Shown: in pieces, positions 48,695 through 57,607 of the stretch
Layout of the letters: each line of letters begins with the position of its first letter
Numbering within the stretch: the stretch's first letter is position 1
NCBI RefSeq assembly: GCF_040214835.1
Contig: NZ_CP157874.1
Coordinates: 1,058,001-1,122,000, forward strand
Reading direction: 5' to 3'
Source of the DNA: Pseudomonas asiatica
GTDB taxonomy: Bacteria; Pseudomonadota; Gammaproteobacteria; Pseudomonadales; Pseudomonadaceae
Length of the DNA: 64,000 nt
Notes under the pieces: model-generated
What the model saw: the letters and a program-made list of their open reading frames with translations, nothing else
Told to the model about the DNA's origin: nothing
The model's database searches: none
Position numbers and translations under genes: made by a program

Positions 48695-50129
48695 GCGGCG
48701 CTGGCGACTGCTGCCGCGCTCGCTACTGGGGCGCATGCTGCTGCTGACCCTGCTGGTAGTGCTGCTGGCCCAGGGGTTGTCGAGCATCATCTGGGTTGCC
48801 CAATTGCGCGCCAGCCAGTTGCAGGGCCTGCGTGCCAGCGCCAGCAGCCTGGCTCATTCGATGAGTGCCAGTGTCAGCTACTTCCGTTCGTTGCCGGTGG
48901 CCTACCGGCCGATGGTCCTCGACCAGCTGCGCAGCATGGGCGGTACGCGCTTTTTCGTGTCGCTCAACGCCAAGCCGCTGGACATGCCGCTACTGCCCGT
49001 TACCCCGCGCAAGCAGGCGGTTATCGATGTGTTCCAGCAAGTGCTGCATGAGCGCCTGGGTTCGCAGATGGAAATTTCCGTGGAGTTCGTCGGGCCGGAC
49101 GACCTGCGTATCTTCAACAGCGGCCTGAAGCTCGACGAACTGCCACGCTCCTGGGCGCATTACTCGCTGACCCTGGAGCCACTCAACCCGCCGGTGCTGG
49201 TCACCCAGATCCGCCTGGGCGAGGGTGAGTGGCTGTACATCGCCTCGCTGCTGCCCGAGCCCTACACCAGCCTGGAGGCCGAGCGCCTGCCGCGTCAGCA
49301 GATAGGCTTCATCGTGCTGACCACGGCCTTGCTGCTGTTGTTCATCGGCTTGCTGGTGCACTGGCAAAGCTGGCCGCTCAAGCGCCTGGCCCGGGCTGCG
49401 CGGGAGATGTCGCTGGGCGCCGATGTGGCGCCGGTGGCCGAAGGTGGTGGCAGCGAGGTGGTCGAAGTGGGGCGTGCGTTCAACAGCATGCGCGAGCGCA
49501 TCAGCCGCTACCTGACCGAGCGCAGCCAGCTGTTCAGCGCCATTTCCCACGACCTGCGCACGCCGATCACCCGCTTGCGCCTACGCGTCGAGCTGCTGGA
49601 GGACGAGCGCCTGCAGGCCAAGTTCAGCCAGGACCTGGACGAGCTGGAGCTGCTGGTCAAAGGCGCGTTGCAGTGCGTGAAGGACACCGACATCCACGAG
49701 AACATCGAGCCGGTAGACCTCAACCAGGTGCTGGAAATCCTGGCCGAGCCTTACCTGGGCGATGGCCGCATCACGCTCGAAGGCCGGGCGCTGGCGCCTT
49801 ACCCGGGCAAGCCGCTGGCATTGCGGCGCTGCATCGGCAACCTGATCGACAACGCCATCAAGTACGGCGAACGGGCGCGGCTGCGCATCATCGACAGTGC
49901 CGAGGGGTTTGTGCTGCAGGTGGATGACCAGGGGCCGGGGGTGCCGCAGCAGCAACTGGAACAGGTGTTCGAGCCGCACTTCCGTCTGGCCGGGCAGCAG
50001 CAGGGGTACGGGCTGGGGTTGGGGATTGCGCGCAACATTGCCCATAGCCATGGCGGGGAGGTGAGCTTGCTGAACCTGCGTGAGGGCGGGTTGCGGGTGA
50101 CCTTGTATCTGCCGCGGGGCATGGACTGA
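48675..50129 (+). CDS. gtrS: Sensor histidine kinase GtrS
   Basis: The 484-residue kinase has TM1 at about 18-40, a periplasmic sensor domain to about 208, TM2 at about 210-230, a HAMP linker (SWPLKRLARAAREMSLGADVAPV), the phosphorylated His292 in FSAISHDLRTPITRLRLRVE, and a HATPase with NLIDNAIKYG, DDQGPGVP and GYGLGLGIARNIAHSHGG. In P. putida and P. aeruginosa GtrS senses 2-ketogluconate or 6-phosphogluconate and works with GltR. It overlaps gltR by 20 bases. An alternative start is the ATG at 48684. Confidence 0.93.
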   Translation: MSAMRPERRWRLLPRSLLGRMLLLTLLVVLLAQGLSSIIWVAQLRASQLQGLRASASSLAHSMSASVSYFRSLPVAYRPMVLDQLRSMGGTRFFVSLNAKPLDMPLLPVTPRKQAVIDVFQQVLHERLGSQMEISVEFVGPDDLRIFNSGLKLDELPRSWAHYSLTLEPLNPPVLVTQIRLGEGEWLYIASLLPEPYTSLEAERLPRQQIGFIVLTTALLLLFIGLLVHWQSWPLKRLARAAREMSLGADVAPVAEGGGSEVVEVGRAFNSMRERISRYLTERSQLFSAISHDLRTPITRLRLRVELLEDERLQAKFSQDLDELELLVKGALQCVKDTDIHENIEPVDLNQVLEILAEPYLGDGRITLEGRALAPYPGKPLALRRCIGNLIDNAIKYGERARLRIIDSAEGFVLQVDDQGPGVPQQQLEQVFEPHFRLAGQQQGYGLGLGIARNIAHSHGGEVSLLNLREGGLRVTLYLPRGMD

Positions 50130-50140
50130 AGGGTTGTATT

Positions 50141-50264
50141 GCCTGTACCGGCCTCTTCGCGGGTAAACCCGCTCCCACAAAGACCTCACAGGTCGATACA
50201 GACTCCGAGGCTGACGCAAAAACCTGTAGGAGCGGGTTTACCCGCGAAGAGGCCGGTACGGGCA
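50141..50264. repeat. REP pair, GCGGGTTTACCCGC type with long arms
   Basis: Arms at 50141-50179 and 50223-50264 share GCGGGTTTACCCGCGAAGAG and an outer extension (GTACCGGCC...). The left arm reads TCCCACA and the right TGTAGGA, so one inner position has diverged. Confidence 0.9.
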
Positions 50265-50271
50265 ACACAAA

Positions 50272-50289
50272 TGTCACTGGCTGGTGACA
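50272..50289. promoter_or_regulatory. Dyad TGTCAC-N6-GTGACA before the epimerase gene
   Basis: A perfect inverted repeat with six-base arms. The half-site GGTGACA returns at 50304-50310, exactly 21 bases further, i.e. two helical turns. It lies about 80 bases before the start. The binding protein is unknown. Confidence 0.45.
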
Positions 50290-50369
50290 AATCCACCCTC
50301 CTTGGTGACATTCCCATCCAGGCCCGCTCACTAGAATTCGCAGACGACTGGCAAGGATCAAGCTGGCCC

Positions 50370-51620
50370 ATGAGCACCTCCAACCTGCCTTCCACCCGCT
50401 GGCTCGACGCCCCGGCGCACAACGCCTGGCGCATGGCAGAAGGGCAACGCCTGCTGGCCTTCGCCACGGCTTCGAAACTGCCCGATGGCTTCGGCAGCCT
50501 CGACGCCGCAGGCCTGCTTGCCCCCGGTGCCCGCGCCGAAACCCTGATCACCGCCCGCATGACCCACTGTTTCGCCCTGGCCGACCTGCAGGGCGTGCCC
50601 GGCTACCTGGCATATGCCGAACACGGTGTGGCCGCCCTGCGTGGCGCGCTGCAGGATGCCACCTACGGCGGCTGGTTCGCCCACCCCGGTGGCCATGACG
50701 ACAGCGGCAAGGCGGCTTACCTGCATGCCTTTGTCGCCCTGGCCGCCAGCTCGGCGGTGATGGCAGGTGCTGGCGGTGCACCAGCCCTGCTGGCAGACGC
50801 GGTGCAGGTGCTCGAAGCGCATTTCTGGAGCGAAGAGGAGGGTGCCCTGCGGGAAGCCTTCTCCCGCGCCTGGCAGTTGCCCGAGCAGTACCGTGGCGCC
50901 AACAGCAACATGCATGCGGTCGAGGCCTTCCTGGCCCTGGCAGACGTCACTGGCGACAGCCTGTGGCTGCAACGCGCCTTGCGCATCGCCGAACGCATCA
51001 TCCATACCCATGCCGCTGCCAACGGCTACCGGGTCATCGAGCATTTCGACGCCCTCTGGCAGCCACTGCCGCACTACAACCAGGCGCACCCGGCCGACCA
51101 CTTCCGGCCTTATGGTTCCACGCCCGGGCATGCCCTGGAGTGGGCGCGGTTACTGCTGCATCTTGAAGCCAGCCTGGAACGGGCCGGCCTGCATGCCCCG
51201 CAGTGGCTGCCAGACTGTGCCCGCGCATTATTCGATACAGCCTGCCAGCAGGCCTGGAACGTCGATGGCGCGCCCGGTTTCGTCTACACCCTGGACTGGG
51301 ACGATCGCCCGGTGGTGCGCGCACGCCTGCACTGGGTGCATGCCGAAGCCTGCGCCGCCGCCGCGGCCCTGTTGCAGCGCACGGGCGAGGCGCACTACGA
51401 GCAGTGGTACCGCCGTTGCTGGGACTTCATCGCCAACCATTTCGTTGACCATGGCGCTGGCAGCTGGCACCACGAACTCGATGCGCACAACCAGCCGGCC
51501 GCGACCATCTGGCCAGGCAAGCCCGACCTCTACCATGCCTACCAGGCGCTGCTGCTGCCAGGCTTGCCACTGGCACCCAGCCTGGCCAGCAGCTTGGCCG
51601 GCAATGTAACCAAACGATGA
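50370..51620 (+). CDS. AGE-family sugar epimerase/isomerase
   Basis: The 416-residue protein is an (alpha/alpha)6-barrel of the N-acylglucosamine 2-epimerase family, which includes mannose isomerases (YihS-like). Seen are ARMTHCFALADLQG, the Arg-His pair of the active site, HPGGHDDSGKAAYLHAFVALAAS, YRGANSNMHAVEAFLALAD with the catalytic His, DHFRPYGSTPGHALEWARLLL and RLHWVHAEACAAAAAL. The placement between gtrS and the glucose ABC genes suggests that it feeds mannose, glucose or fructose into this pathway. I chose the ATG at 50370. Substrate is inferred only from context. Confidence 0.85.
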   Translation: MSTSNLPSTRWLDAPAHNAWRMAEGQRLLAFATASKLPDGFGSLDAAGLLAPGARAETLITARMTHCFALADLQGVPGYLAYAEHGVAALRGALQDATYGGWFAHPGGHDDSGKAAYLHAFVALAASSAVMAGAGGAPALLADAVQVLEAHFWSEEEGALREAFSRAWQLPEQYRGANSNMHAVEAFLALADVTGDSLWLQRALRIAERIIHTHAAANGYRVIEHFDALWQPLPHYNQAHPADHFRPYGSTPGHALEWARLLLHLEASLERAGLHAPQWLPDCARALFDTACQQAWNVDGAPGFVYTLDWDDRPVVRARLHWVHAEACAAAAALLQRTGEAHYEQWYRRCWDFIANHFVDHGAGSWHHELDAHNQPAATIWPGKPDLYHAYQALLLPGLPLAPSLASSLAGNVTKR

Positions 51621-51703
51621 CATTCACGCATCGCTTCGTTACCTGGCGAGGCGAGCACGCTGTTTAGACTTCATGCAACGCAAGCGATCGACTTGCACGG
51701 CAT

Positions 51704-51717
51704 AACAACAAGAAAGG
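51704..51717 (+). promoter_or_regulatory. Hfq/Crc-type A-rich motif before gtsA
   Basis: AACAACAAGAAAGG overlaps the ribosome binding site and ends seven bases before the gtsA ATG. It has the repeated AAN form bound by Hfq with Crc. Binding here would block translation of the glucose-binding protein. Confidence 0.6.
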
Positions 51718-51724
51718 TGCTTCG

Positions 51725-53011
51725 ATGAATTCCACGCTCCGTCTCGCTGCCGCAATCTCACTGGCCTCCTTGTTCCCGCTGAGTGCCTTGGCTGCCGATG
51801 CCAAAGGCAGTGTCGAGGTGGTGCACTGGTGGACCTCCGGTGGTGAAAAAGCGGCGGTCGATGTGCTCAAGGCCCAGGTCGAAAAAGATGGCTTCACCTG
51901 GAAGGACGGCGCTGTCGCCGGTGGCGGTGGTGCCACCGCCATGACCGTGCTCAAGAGCCGCGCCGTGGCCGGCAACCCGCCGGGTGTCGCGCAGATCAAG
52001 GGCCCGGACATCCAGGACTGGGCAGCCACCGGCCTGCTCGACGCCGATGTGCTCAAGGGCGTGGCCAAGGACGAAAAGTGGGACTCCCTGCTCGACAAGA
52101 AGGTCGCGGATACCGTGAAGTACGACGGTGACTATGTCGCCGTGCCGGTGAACATCCACCGCATCAACTGGCTGTGGATCAACCCCGACGTCTTCAAGAA
52201 GGCCGGCATCGACAAGGCGCCAGCCACCCTCGACGAATTCTACGCCGCCGCCGACAAGCTCAAGGCCGCCGGCTTCATCCCGCTCGCCCATGGCGGCCAG
52301 CCGTGGCAGGACAGCACCGTGTTCGAAAGCGTGGTACTGGCGGTGATGGGGGCCGATGGCTACAAGAAGGCTCTGGTCGACCTCGACAGCGCGGCCCTGA
52401 CCGGCCCGCAGATGGTCAAGGCGCTGACCGAACTGAAGAAGGTCGCCACCTACATGGACCCGGACGGCAAAGGCCAGGACTGGAACCTGGAAGCGGCCAA
52501 GGTCATCAACGGCAAGGCCGGCATGCAGATCATGGGCGACTGGGCCAAGAGCGAATGGACCCTGGCGAAGAAAACCGCCGGCAAGGACTATCAGTGCGTG
52601 CCATTCCCCGGCACCGACAAGGCGTTCCTGTACAACATCGACTCGCTGGTGGTGTTCAAGCAGAACGACGCCGGCACGTCTGCCGGCCAGCAGGATATTG
52701 CCCGCAAGGTGCTGGGCGAGGACTTCCAGAAGGTCTTCAGCAGCAACAAGGGGTCGATCCCGGTGCGCAACGACATGCTGGCCGACATGGGCAAGTATGG
52801 CTTCGACGCCTGCGCGCAAACCTCCGCCAAAGACTTCCTGGCCGATGCCAAAAATGGCGGCCTGCAGCCGAGCATGGCGCACAACATGGCCACCACGCTG
52901 GCCGTGCAAGGCGCGTTCTTCGATGTGGTGACCAACTACATCAACGACCCCAAGGCCGACCCGGCCGATGCGGCGAAGAAGCTGGCGGCGGCGATCAAGG
53001 CTGCCCAGTAA
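51725..53011 (+). CDS. gtsA: Glucose ABC transporter, periplasmic binding protein
   Basis: The 428-residue exported protein is a family 1 solute-binding protein. A signal peptide covers about 1-23 ([20 protein letters not shown]). The mature part starts [25 protein letters not shown] and contains the sugar-binding aromatic residues typical of GtsA/GltB. It begins the gtsABCD-oprB operon. A REP hairpin follows and separates it from gtsB, which may let the binding protein be made in excess. Confidence 0.95.
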   Translation: MNSTLRLAAAISLASLFPLSALAADAKGSVEVVHWWTSGGEKAAVDVLKAQVEKDGFTWKDGAVAGGGGATAMTVLKSRAVAGNPPGVAQIKGPDIQDWAATGLLDADVLKGVAKDEKWDSLLDKKVADTVKYDGDYVAVPVNIHRINWLWINPDVFKKAGIDKAPATLDEFYAAADKLKAAGFIPLAHGGQPWQDSTVFESVVLAVMGADGYKKALVDLDSAALTGPQMVKALTELKKVATYMDPDGKGQDWNLEAAKVINGKAGMQIMGDWAKSEWTLAKKTAGKDYQCVPFPGTDKAFLYNIDSLVVFKQNDAGTSAGQQDIARKVLGEDFQKVFSSNKGSIPVRNDMLADMGKYGFDACAQTSAKDFLADAKNGGLQPSMAHNMATTLAVQGAFFDVVTNYINDPKADPADAAKKLAAAIKAAQ

Positions 53012-53028
53012 AGCTGACGCGATTCCGT

Positions 53029-53164
53029 TGTAGGAGCGGCCTTGTGTCGCGATGGGCTGCGCAGCAGCCCCATAACCTGCGCACTCGATCTTTAAGGTAG
53101 GTAATCGACCTTGAGTCCTTTGGGGCTGCTGCGCAGCCCATCGCGACACAAGGCCGCTCCTACA
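53029..53164. repeat. REP pair inside the gts operon
   Basis: Inverted arms at 53029-53071 and 53122-53164 are exact complements over 43 bases, and both include GGGCTGCTGCGCAGCCC. The pair lies between gtsA and gtsB, with a 50-base spacer. Confidence 0.92.
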
Positions 53165-53192
53165 GGGGAGTGCGGCGCCTTTGAGGTGAACC

Positions 53193-54101
53193 ATGACCAC
53201 AGCAACCGCCCAACTGCGGGCCTCACCCCTGGACGCGCTACAGCGCTGGCTGCCCAAGCTGGTGCTGGCGCCGAGCATGTTCATCGTCCTGGTGGGCTTC
53301 TACGGCTACATCCTCTGGACCTTCGTCCTGTCCTTCACCACCTCGACCTTCCTGCCGACCTACAAATGGGCCGGCCTGGCGCAGTATGCCCGGCTGTTCG
53401 ACAACGACCGCTGGTGGGTGGCAAGCAAGAACCTGCTGCTGTTCGGCGGCCTGTTCATCGCCATCAGCCTGGTCATCGGCGTAGTGCTGGCGGTCTTGCT
53501 GGACCAGCGCATCCGTCGCGAAGGTTTCATCCGCACCATCTACCTGTACCCCATGGCGCTGTCGATGATCGTCACCGGCACCGCCTGGAAGTGGCTGCTC
53601 AACCCCGGCATGGGCCTGGACAAGCTGCTGCGTGACTGGGGCTGGGAGGGCTTTCGCCTGGACTGGCTGATCGATCCCGACCGGGTGGTGTACTGCCTGG
53701 TGATCGCCGCCGTGTGGCAGGCCTCGGGCTTCATCATGGCAATGTTCCTCGCCGGCCTGCGTGGCGTCGACCCGTCGATCATCCGTGCCGCGCAGATCGA
53801 TGGCGCCAGCCTGCCGCGCATCTACTGGCGCGTGGTACTGCCCAGCCTGCGCCCGGTGTTCTTCAGCTCGCTGATGATCCTCGCGCACATTGCCATCAAG
53901 AGCTTCGATCTGGTGGCGGCGATGACTGCCGGCGGCCCTGGCTACTCGTCCGACCTGCCGGCGATGTTCATGTATTCGTTCACCTTCAGCCGCGGCCAGA
54001 TGGGCATGGGCTCGGCCAGCGCCATCCTGATGCTCGGGGCGATCCTGGCGATCCTCGTGCCTTACCTGTACTCGGAGCTGCGGAGCAAACGCCATGCATA
54101 G
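53193..54101 (+). CDS. gtsB: Glucose ABC transporter, permease 1
   Basis: The 302-residue inner-membrane permease has six helices and the EAA loop ALRGVDPSIIRAAQIDGASLPRIYWRVVLPSLRPV that docks on the GtsD ATPase. It belongs to the MalF-like carbohydrate uptake family. Its stop overlaps gtsC by eight bases. The start MTTATAQLRASPLDALQRW at 53193 is preceded by GAGGTGA. Confidence 0.95.
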   Translation: MTTATAQLRASPLDALQRWLPKLVLAPSMFIVLVGFYGYILWTFVLSFTTSTFLPTYKWAGLAQYARLFDNDRWWVASKNLLLFGGLFIAISLVIGVVLAVLLDQRIRREGFIRTIYLYPMALSMIVTGTAWKWLLNPGMGLDKLLRDWGWEGFRLDWLIDPDRVVYCLVIAAVWQASGFIMAMFLAGLRGVDPSIIRAAQIDGASLPRIYWRVVLPSLRPVFFSSLMILAHIAIKSFDLVAAMTAGGPGYSSDLPAMFMYSFTFSRGQMGMGSASAILMLGAILAILVPYLYSELRSKRHA

Positions 54102-54939
54102 CCCTCTCGACAAAGCGGTGCTTAGCCCGAGCCGCATCGCCATCCACGCAGTGCTGTTGCTGGCGGTGCTGCTGTACCTGGTGCCGCTGGTGGTGATGCT
54201 GCTGACCAGCTTCAAGACCCCGGACGACATCAGCACCGGCAACCTGCTGAGCTGGCCGGTGGCAATTACCGGCATCGGCTGGGTTAAGGCCTGGAGCACG
54301 GTCAGCGGTTACTTCTGGAACTCGATCATGATCACCGTGCCAGCGGTGCTCATCTCCACCGCCATCGGCGCGCTGAACGGCTATGTGCTGTCGATGTGGC
54401 GCTTCCGCGGTTCGCAGCTGTTCTTCGGCCTGCTGCTGTTCGGCTGCTTCCTGCCGTTCCAGACCGTGTTGCTGCCGGCCTCGTTCACCCTCGGCAAGCT
54501 CGGCCTGGCCAGCACCACCACCGGCCTGGTCCTGGTGCACGTGGTCTACGGCCTGGCCTTCACCACGCTGTTCTTCCGCAACTTCTACGTGAGCATCCCC
54601 GATGCGCTGGTCAAGGCTGCGCGCCTGGACGGTGCCGGGTTCTTCACCATCTTCCGCCGCATCATCCTGCCGATGTCCACGCCGATCATCATGGTCTGCC
54701 TGATCTGGCAGTTCACCCAGATCTGGAACGACTTCCTGTTCGGCGTGGTGTTCTCCAGCGGCGATTCGCAACCGATTACCGTGGCCCTGAACAACCTGGT
54801 CAACACCAGTACCGGGGCCAAGGAATACAACGTCGACATGGCGGCGGCGATGATCGCCGGCCTGCCAACCCTGCTGGTCTACGTGGTGGCAGGCAAATAT
54901 TTCGTCCGCGGGCTGACTGCTGGCGCGGTAAAGGGGTAA
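54094..54939 (+). CDS. gtsC: Glucose ABC transporter, permease 2
   Basis: The 281-residue MalG-like permease has six membrane helices and the EAA motif SIPDALVKAARLDGAGFFTIFRRIILPMSTP. It forms the membrane channel with GtsB. It overlaps gtsB and ends three bases before gtsD, so the operon is tightly packed. Confidence 0.95.
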   Translation: MHSPLDKAVLSPSRIAIHAVLLLAVLLYLVPLVVMLLTSFKTPDDISTGNLLSWPVAITGIGWVKAWSTVSGYFWNSIMITVPAVLISTAIGALNGYVLSMWRFRGSQLFFGLLLFGCFLPFQTVLLPASFTLGKLGLASTTTGLVLVHVVYGLAFTTLFFRNFYVSIPDALVKAARLDGAGFFTIFRRIILPMSTPIIMVCLIWQFTQIWNDFLFGVVFSSGDSQPITVALNNLVNTSTGAKEYNVDMAAAMIAGLPTLLVYVVAGKYFVRGLTAGAVKG

Positions 54940-54942
54940 GTC

Positions 54943-56097
54943 ATGGCAACGCTCGAACTTCGCAATGTGAACAAGACCTACGGCAGCGGCCTGCCGGACA
55001 CCCTCAAGGACATCCAGCTGTCGATCAAGGATGGCGAGTTCCTGATCCTGGTCGGCCCGTCGGGTTGCGGCAAGTCGACCTTGATGAACTGCATCGCCGG
55101 GCTGGAGCAGATCACCGGCGGCGCGATACTCATCGACCAGCAGGACGTCAGCGGCATGAGCCCCAAGGACCGCGACATCGCCATGGTGTTCCAGTCCTAC
55201 GCGCTGTACCCGACCATGAGCGTGCGCGAGAACATCGAGTTCGGCCTGAAGATCCGCAAGCTGCCCCAGGCCGCCATCGACGAGGAAGTGGCGCGGGTGG
55301 CCAAGCTGTTGCAGATCGAGCACCTGCTGGCGCGCAAGCCGGCGCAGCTGTCCGGTGGCCAGCAGCAGCGCGTGGCCATGGGCCGGGCGCTGGCGCGGCG
55401 GCCGAAGATCTACCTGTTCGATGAACCGCTGTCCAACCTCGATGCCAAGCTGCGCGTCGAAATGCGTACCGAAATGAAACTGATGCACCAGCGCCTGAAG
55501 ACCACCACCGTGTACGTCACCCATGACCAGATCGAGGCCATGACCCTGGGCGACAAGGTGGCGGTGATGAAGGACGGCATCATCCAGCAGTTCGGCACCC
55601 CGCAGCAGATCTACAACGATCCGGCCAACCAGTTCGTCGCCAGCTTCATCGGTTCTCCGCCGATGAACTTCATCCCGGTGCGCCTCACGCAACAGGACGG
55701 GCGCCTGCTGGCCGTGCTCGACAGCGGCCAGGCGCGTTGCGAACTGCCTCTGGGGGTGGCTGCAGACGAGCTGGAGGGCCGCGAAATCATCCTGGGCATC
55801 CGCCCCGAGCAGATTGCCCTGGGTGCAGCCGAGGGCAATGGCCTGCCCGGCATTCGCGCCGAGGTGCAGGTGACCGAGCCCACCGGGCCAGACCTGCTGG
55901 TGTTCGTCACCCTCAACCAGACCAAGGTCTGCTGCCGCCTGGCGCCGGATGTGCCGTGCCGGGTCGGCGACAGCCTGAACCTGCAATTCGACCCGGCCCG
56001 GGTGCTGCTGTTCGACGCCGCCAGCGGCGAGCGTCTGCACCTGGCCACTACTGCCGCAACCATGAAAGACAATGTGGCGCACTTCAAAGGCCGATAA
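54943..56097 (+). CDS. gtsD: Glucose ABC transporter, ATPase
   Basis: The 384-residue MalK/UgpC-type ATPase drives sugar import. Walker A is GPSGCGKST near 38-46, the Q loop [14 protein letters not shown] follows, the signature [15 protein letters not shown] lies near 134, Walker B is [13 protein letters not shown] and the switch His is in [12 protein letters not shown]. The C-terminal 130 residues form the TOBE/OB regulatory domain ([15 protein letters not shown] onward). It follows gtsC after three bases. Confidence 0.96.
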   Translation: MATLELRNVNKTYGSGLPDTLKDIQLSIKDGEFLILVGPSGCGKSTLMNCIAGLEQITGGAILIDQQDVSGMSPKDRDIAMVFQSYALYPTMSVRENIEFGLKIRKLPQAAIDEEVARVAKLLQIEHLLARKPAQLSGGQQQRVAMGRALARRPKIYLFDEPLSNLDAKLRVEMRTEMKLMHQRLKTTTVYVTHDQIEAMTLGDKVAVMKDGIIQQFGTPQQIYNDPANQFVASFIGSPPMNFIPVRLTQQDGRLLAVLDSGQARCELPLGVAADELEGREIILGIRPEQIALGAAEGNGLPGIRAEVQVTEPTGPDLLVFVTLNQTKVCCRLAPDVPCRVGDSLNLQFDPARVLLFDAASGERLHLATTAATMKDNVAHFKGR

Positions 56098-56112
56098 CTC
56101 GTCTACACCGTC

Positions 56113-56128
56113 AATAAGAACAAAGAGG
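56113..56128 (+). promoter_or_regulatory. Hfq/Crc-type A-rich motif before oprB
   Basis: AATAAGAACAAAGAGG lies 11-26 bases before the oprB ATG and overlaps its ribosome binding region. It has the AANAANAA form of Hfq/Crc targets. Confidence 0.55.
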
Positions 56129-56138
56129 ACGCAAAGGG

Positions 56139-57491
56139 ATGGAACAGCGCAAACGCATCAGGACATTAGGTTCGCTCGCCTTGCTCGCACCGCTGGCGAT
56201 GGCCGCTGGCAGCGGCGCGCAGGCTGCCGAGGCTTTTTCCAGCGAATCGAAGTGGATGACCGGCGACTGGGGCGGCACCCGCACCGAGCTGCTGGAAAAG
56301 GGCTATGACTTCACTCTCGATTATGTCGGTGAGGTTGCCGGTAACCTGCACGGCGGCTACAACGACGACAAGACCGCGCGCTATAGCGACCAGTTCGCCC
56401 TGGGCGCGCACCTGGACCTGCAGAAAATCTTTGGCTGGCACGATGCCGAGTTCAAACTGGCGATCACCGAGCGCAGCGGCCGCAATCTGTCCAACGACCG
56501 CATCAGCGATCCGCGCGCCGGGCAGTTCAGCTCGGTGCAGGAAGTGTGGGGCCGCGGCCAGACCTGGCGCCTGACCCAGATGTGGGTCAAGCAGAAGTAC
56601 TTCGACGGCGCACTGGACGTCAAATTTGGCCGCTTCGGCGAGGGCGAGGACTTCAACAGCTTCCCCTGCGACTTCCAGAACCTGGCCTTCTGCGGCTCGC
56701 AGGTGGGCAACTGGGTCGGCGGCATCTGGTACAACTGGCCGGTCAGCCAGTGGGCGCTGCGGGTGAAATACAACATCACCCCGGAATTCTTCGTCCAGGT
56801 CGGCGCCTTCGAGCAGAACCCTTCCAACCTGGAAACCGGCAACGGCTTCAAGCTCAGCGGCAGCGGCACCAAGGGCGCGATCCTGCCGGTGGAAGCGGTG
56901 TGGTCACCCAAGGTCAATGGCCTGCCGGGCGAGTACCGCCTGGGTTACTACTACAGCACGGCCAAGGCCGACGATGTGTTCGATGACGTCAACGGCAACC
57001 CGCAGGCGCTGACGGGCGAAGCCTTCAAGTCGCACTCCAGCAAGCATGGCTGGTGGGTGGTGGCGCAGCAGCAGGTCACCGCCCATGGTGGCGACGTCAA
57101 CCGTGGCCTGAGCCTGTTCGCCAACTTCACCGTGCACGACCAGGCCACCAACGTGGTCGACAACTACCAGCAGCTGGGGCTGGTCTACAAAGGCGCATTC
57201 GACGCCCGGCCCAAGGACGATATCGGCTTCGGCGTGGCGCGCATTCATGTGAATGACGACGTGAAGAAGCGCGCCGAACTGCTCAACGCCCAGAGCGGCA
57301 TCAGCGATTACGACAACCCAGGCTTCGTGCCGCTGCAGCGTACCGAGTACAACGCCGAGCTCTACTACGGCTTCCACGTCACCAACTGGCTGACCGTGCG
57401 GCCCAACCTGCAGTACATCAAGAGCCCCGGCGGGGTGGATGAGGTGGACAGCGCGCTGGTCGCGGGTTTGAAGATTCAGTCGTCATTCTGA
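56139..57491 (+). CDS. oprB: Carbohydrate-selective porin OprB
   Basis: The 450-residue outer-membrane porin has a signal peptide of about 30 residues (LGSLALLAPLAMAAGSGAQAAEA) and a 16-strand barrel. The mature part starts AFSSESKWMTGDWGGTRTELLEKGYDFTLDYVGEVAG, the family start, and the last strand ends in aromatic Phe (ALVAGLKIQSSF), as needed for outer-membrane assembly. It lets glucose enter the periplasm and is encoded 41 bases after gtsD, so it belongs to the same operon. Confidence 0.95.
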   Translation: MEQRKRIRTLGSLALLAPLAMAAGSGAQAAEAFSSESKWMTGDWGGTRTELLEKGYDFTLDYVGEVAGNLHGGYNDDKTARYSDQFALGAHLDLQKIFGWHDAEFKLAITERSGRNLSNDRISDPRAGQFSSVQEVWGRGQTWRLTQMWVKQKYFDGALDVKFGRFGEGEDFNSFPCDFQNLAFCGSQVGNWVGGIWYNWPVSQWALRVKYNITPEFFVQVGAFEQNPSNLETGNGFKLSGSGTKGAILPVEAVWSPKVNGLPGEYRLGYYYSTAKADDVFDDVNGNPQALTGEAFKSHSSKHGWWVVAQQQVTAHGGDVNRGLSLFANFTVHDQATNVVDNYQQLGLVYKGAFDARPKDDIGFGVARIHVNDDVKKRAELLNAQSGISDYDNPGFVPLQRTEYNAELYYGFHVTNWLTVRPNLQYIKSPGGVDEVDSALVAGLKIQSSF

Positions 57492-57503
57492 GAGCAATTG
57501 TTG

Positions 57504-57513
57504 TAAATTTACG
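57504..57513. promoter_or_regulatory. Palindrome GTAAATTTAC after oprB
   Basis: A perfect 10-bp AT-rich palindrome, preceded by TTGTT, about 95 bases before the mutarotase gene. It somewhat resembles HexR-type sites of other bacteria. A hairpin CCACTG-GCCTT-CAGTGG follows at 57538-57554. Confidence 0.35.
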
Positions 57514-57586
57514 CCAATCCACTTCGGTACCCGGCAGCCACTGGCCTTCAGTGGTTGTCGGGGATAGGCCGAGACAGCGCTATCTC

Positions 57587-57599
57587 AAACAACAAGAGC
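57587..57599 (+). promoter_or_regulatory. Hfq/Crc-type A-rich motif before the mutarotase gene
   Basis: AAACAACAAGAGC lies 9-21 bases before the ATG and covers the ribosome binding region, as at gtsA. Confidence 0.55.
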
Positions 57600-57607
57600 T
57601 CTGAACC

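Noticed and set aside
53986..56082. 698-codon open frame on the reverse strand
   Set aside because: It is antisense to gtsC and gtsD, which are certain genes.
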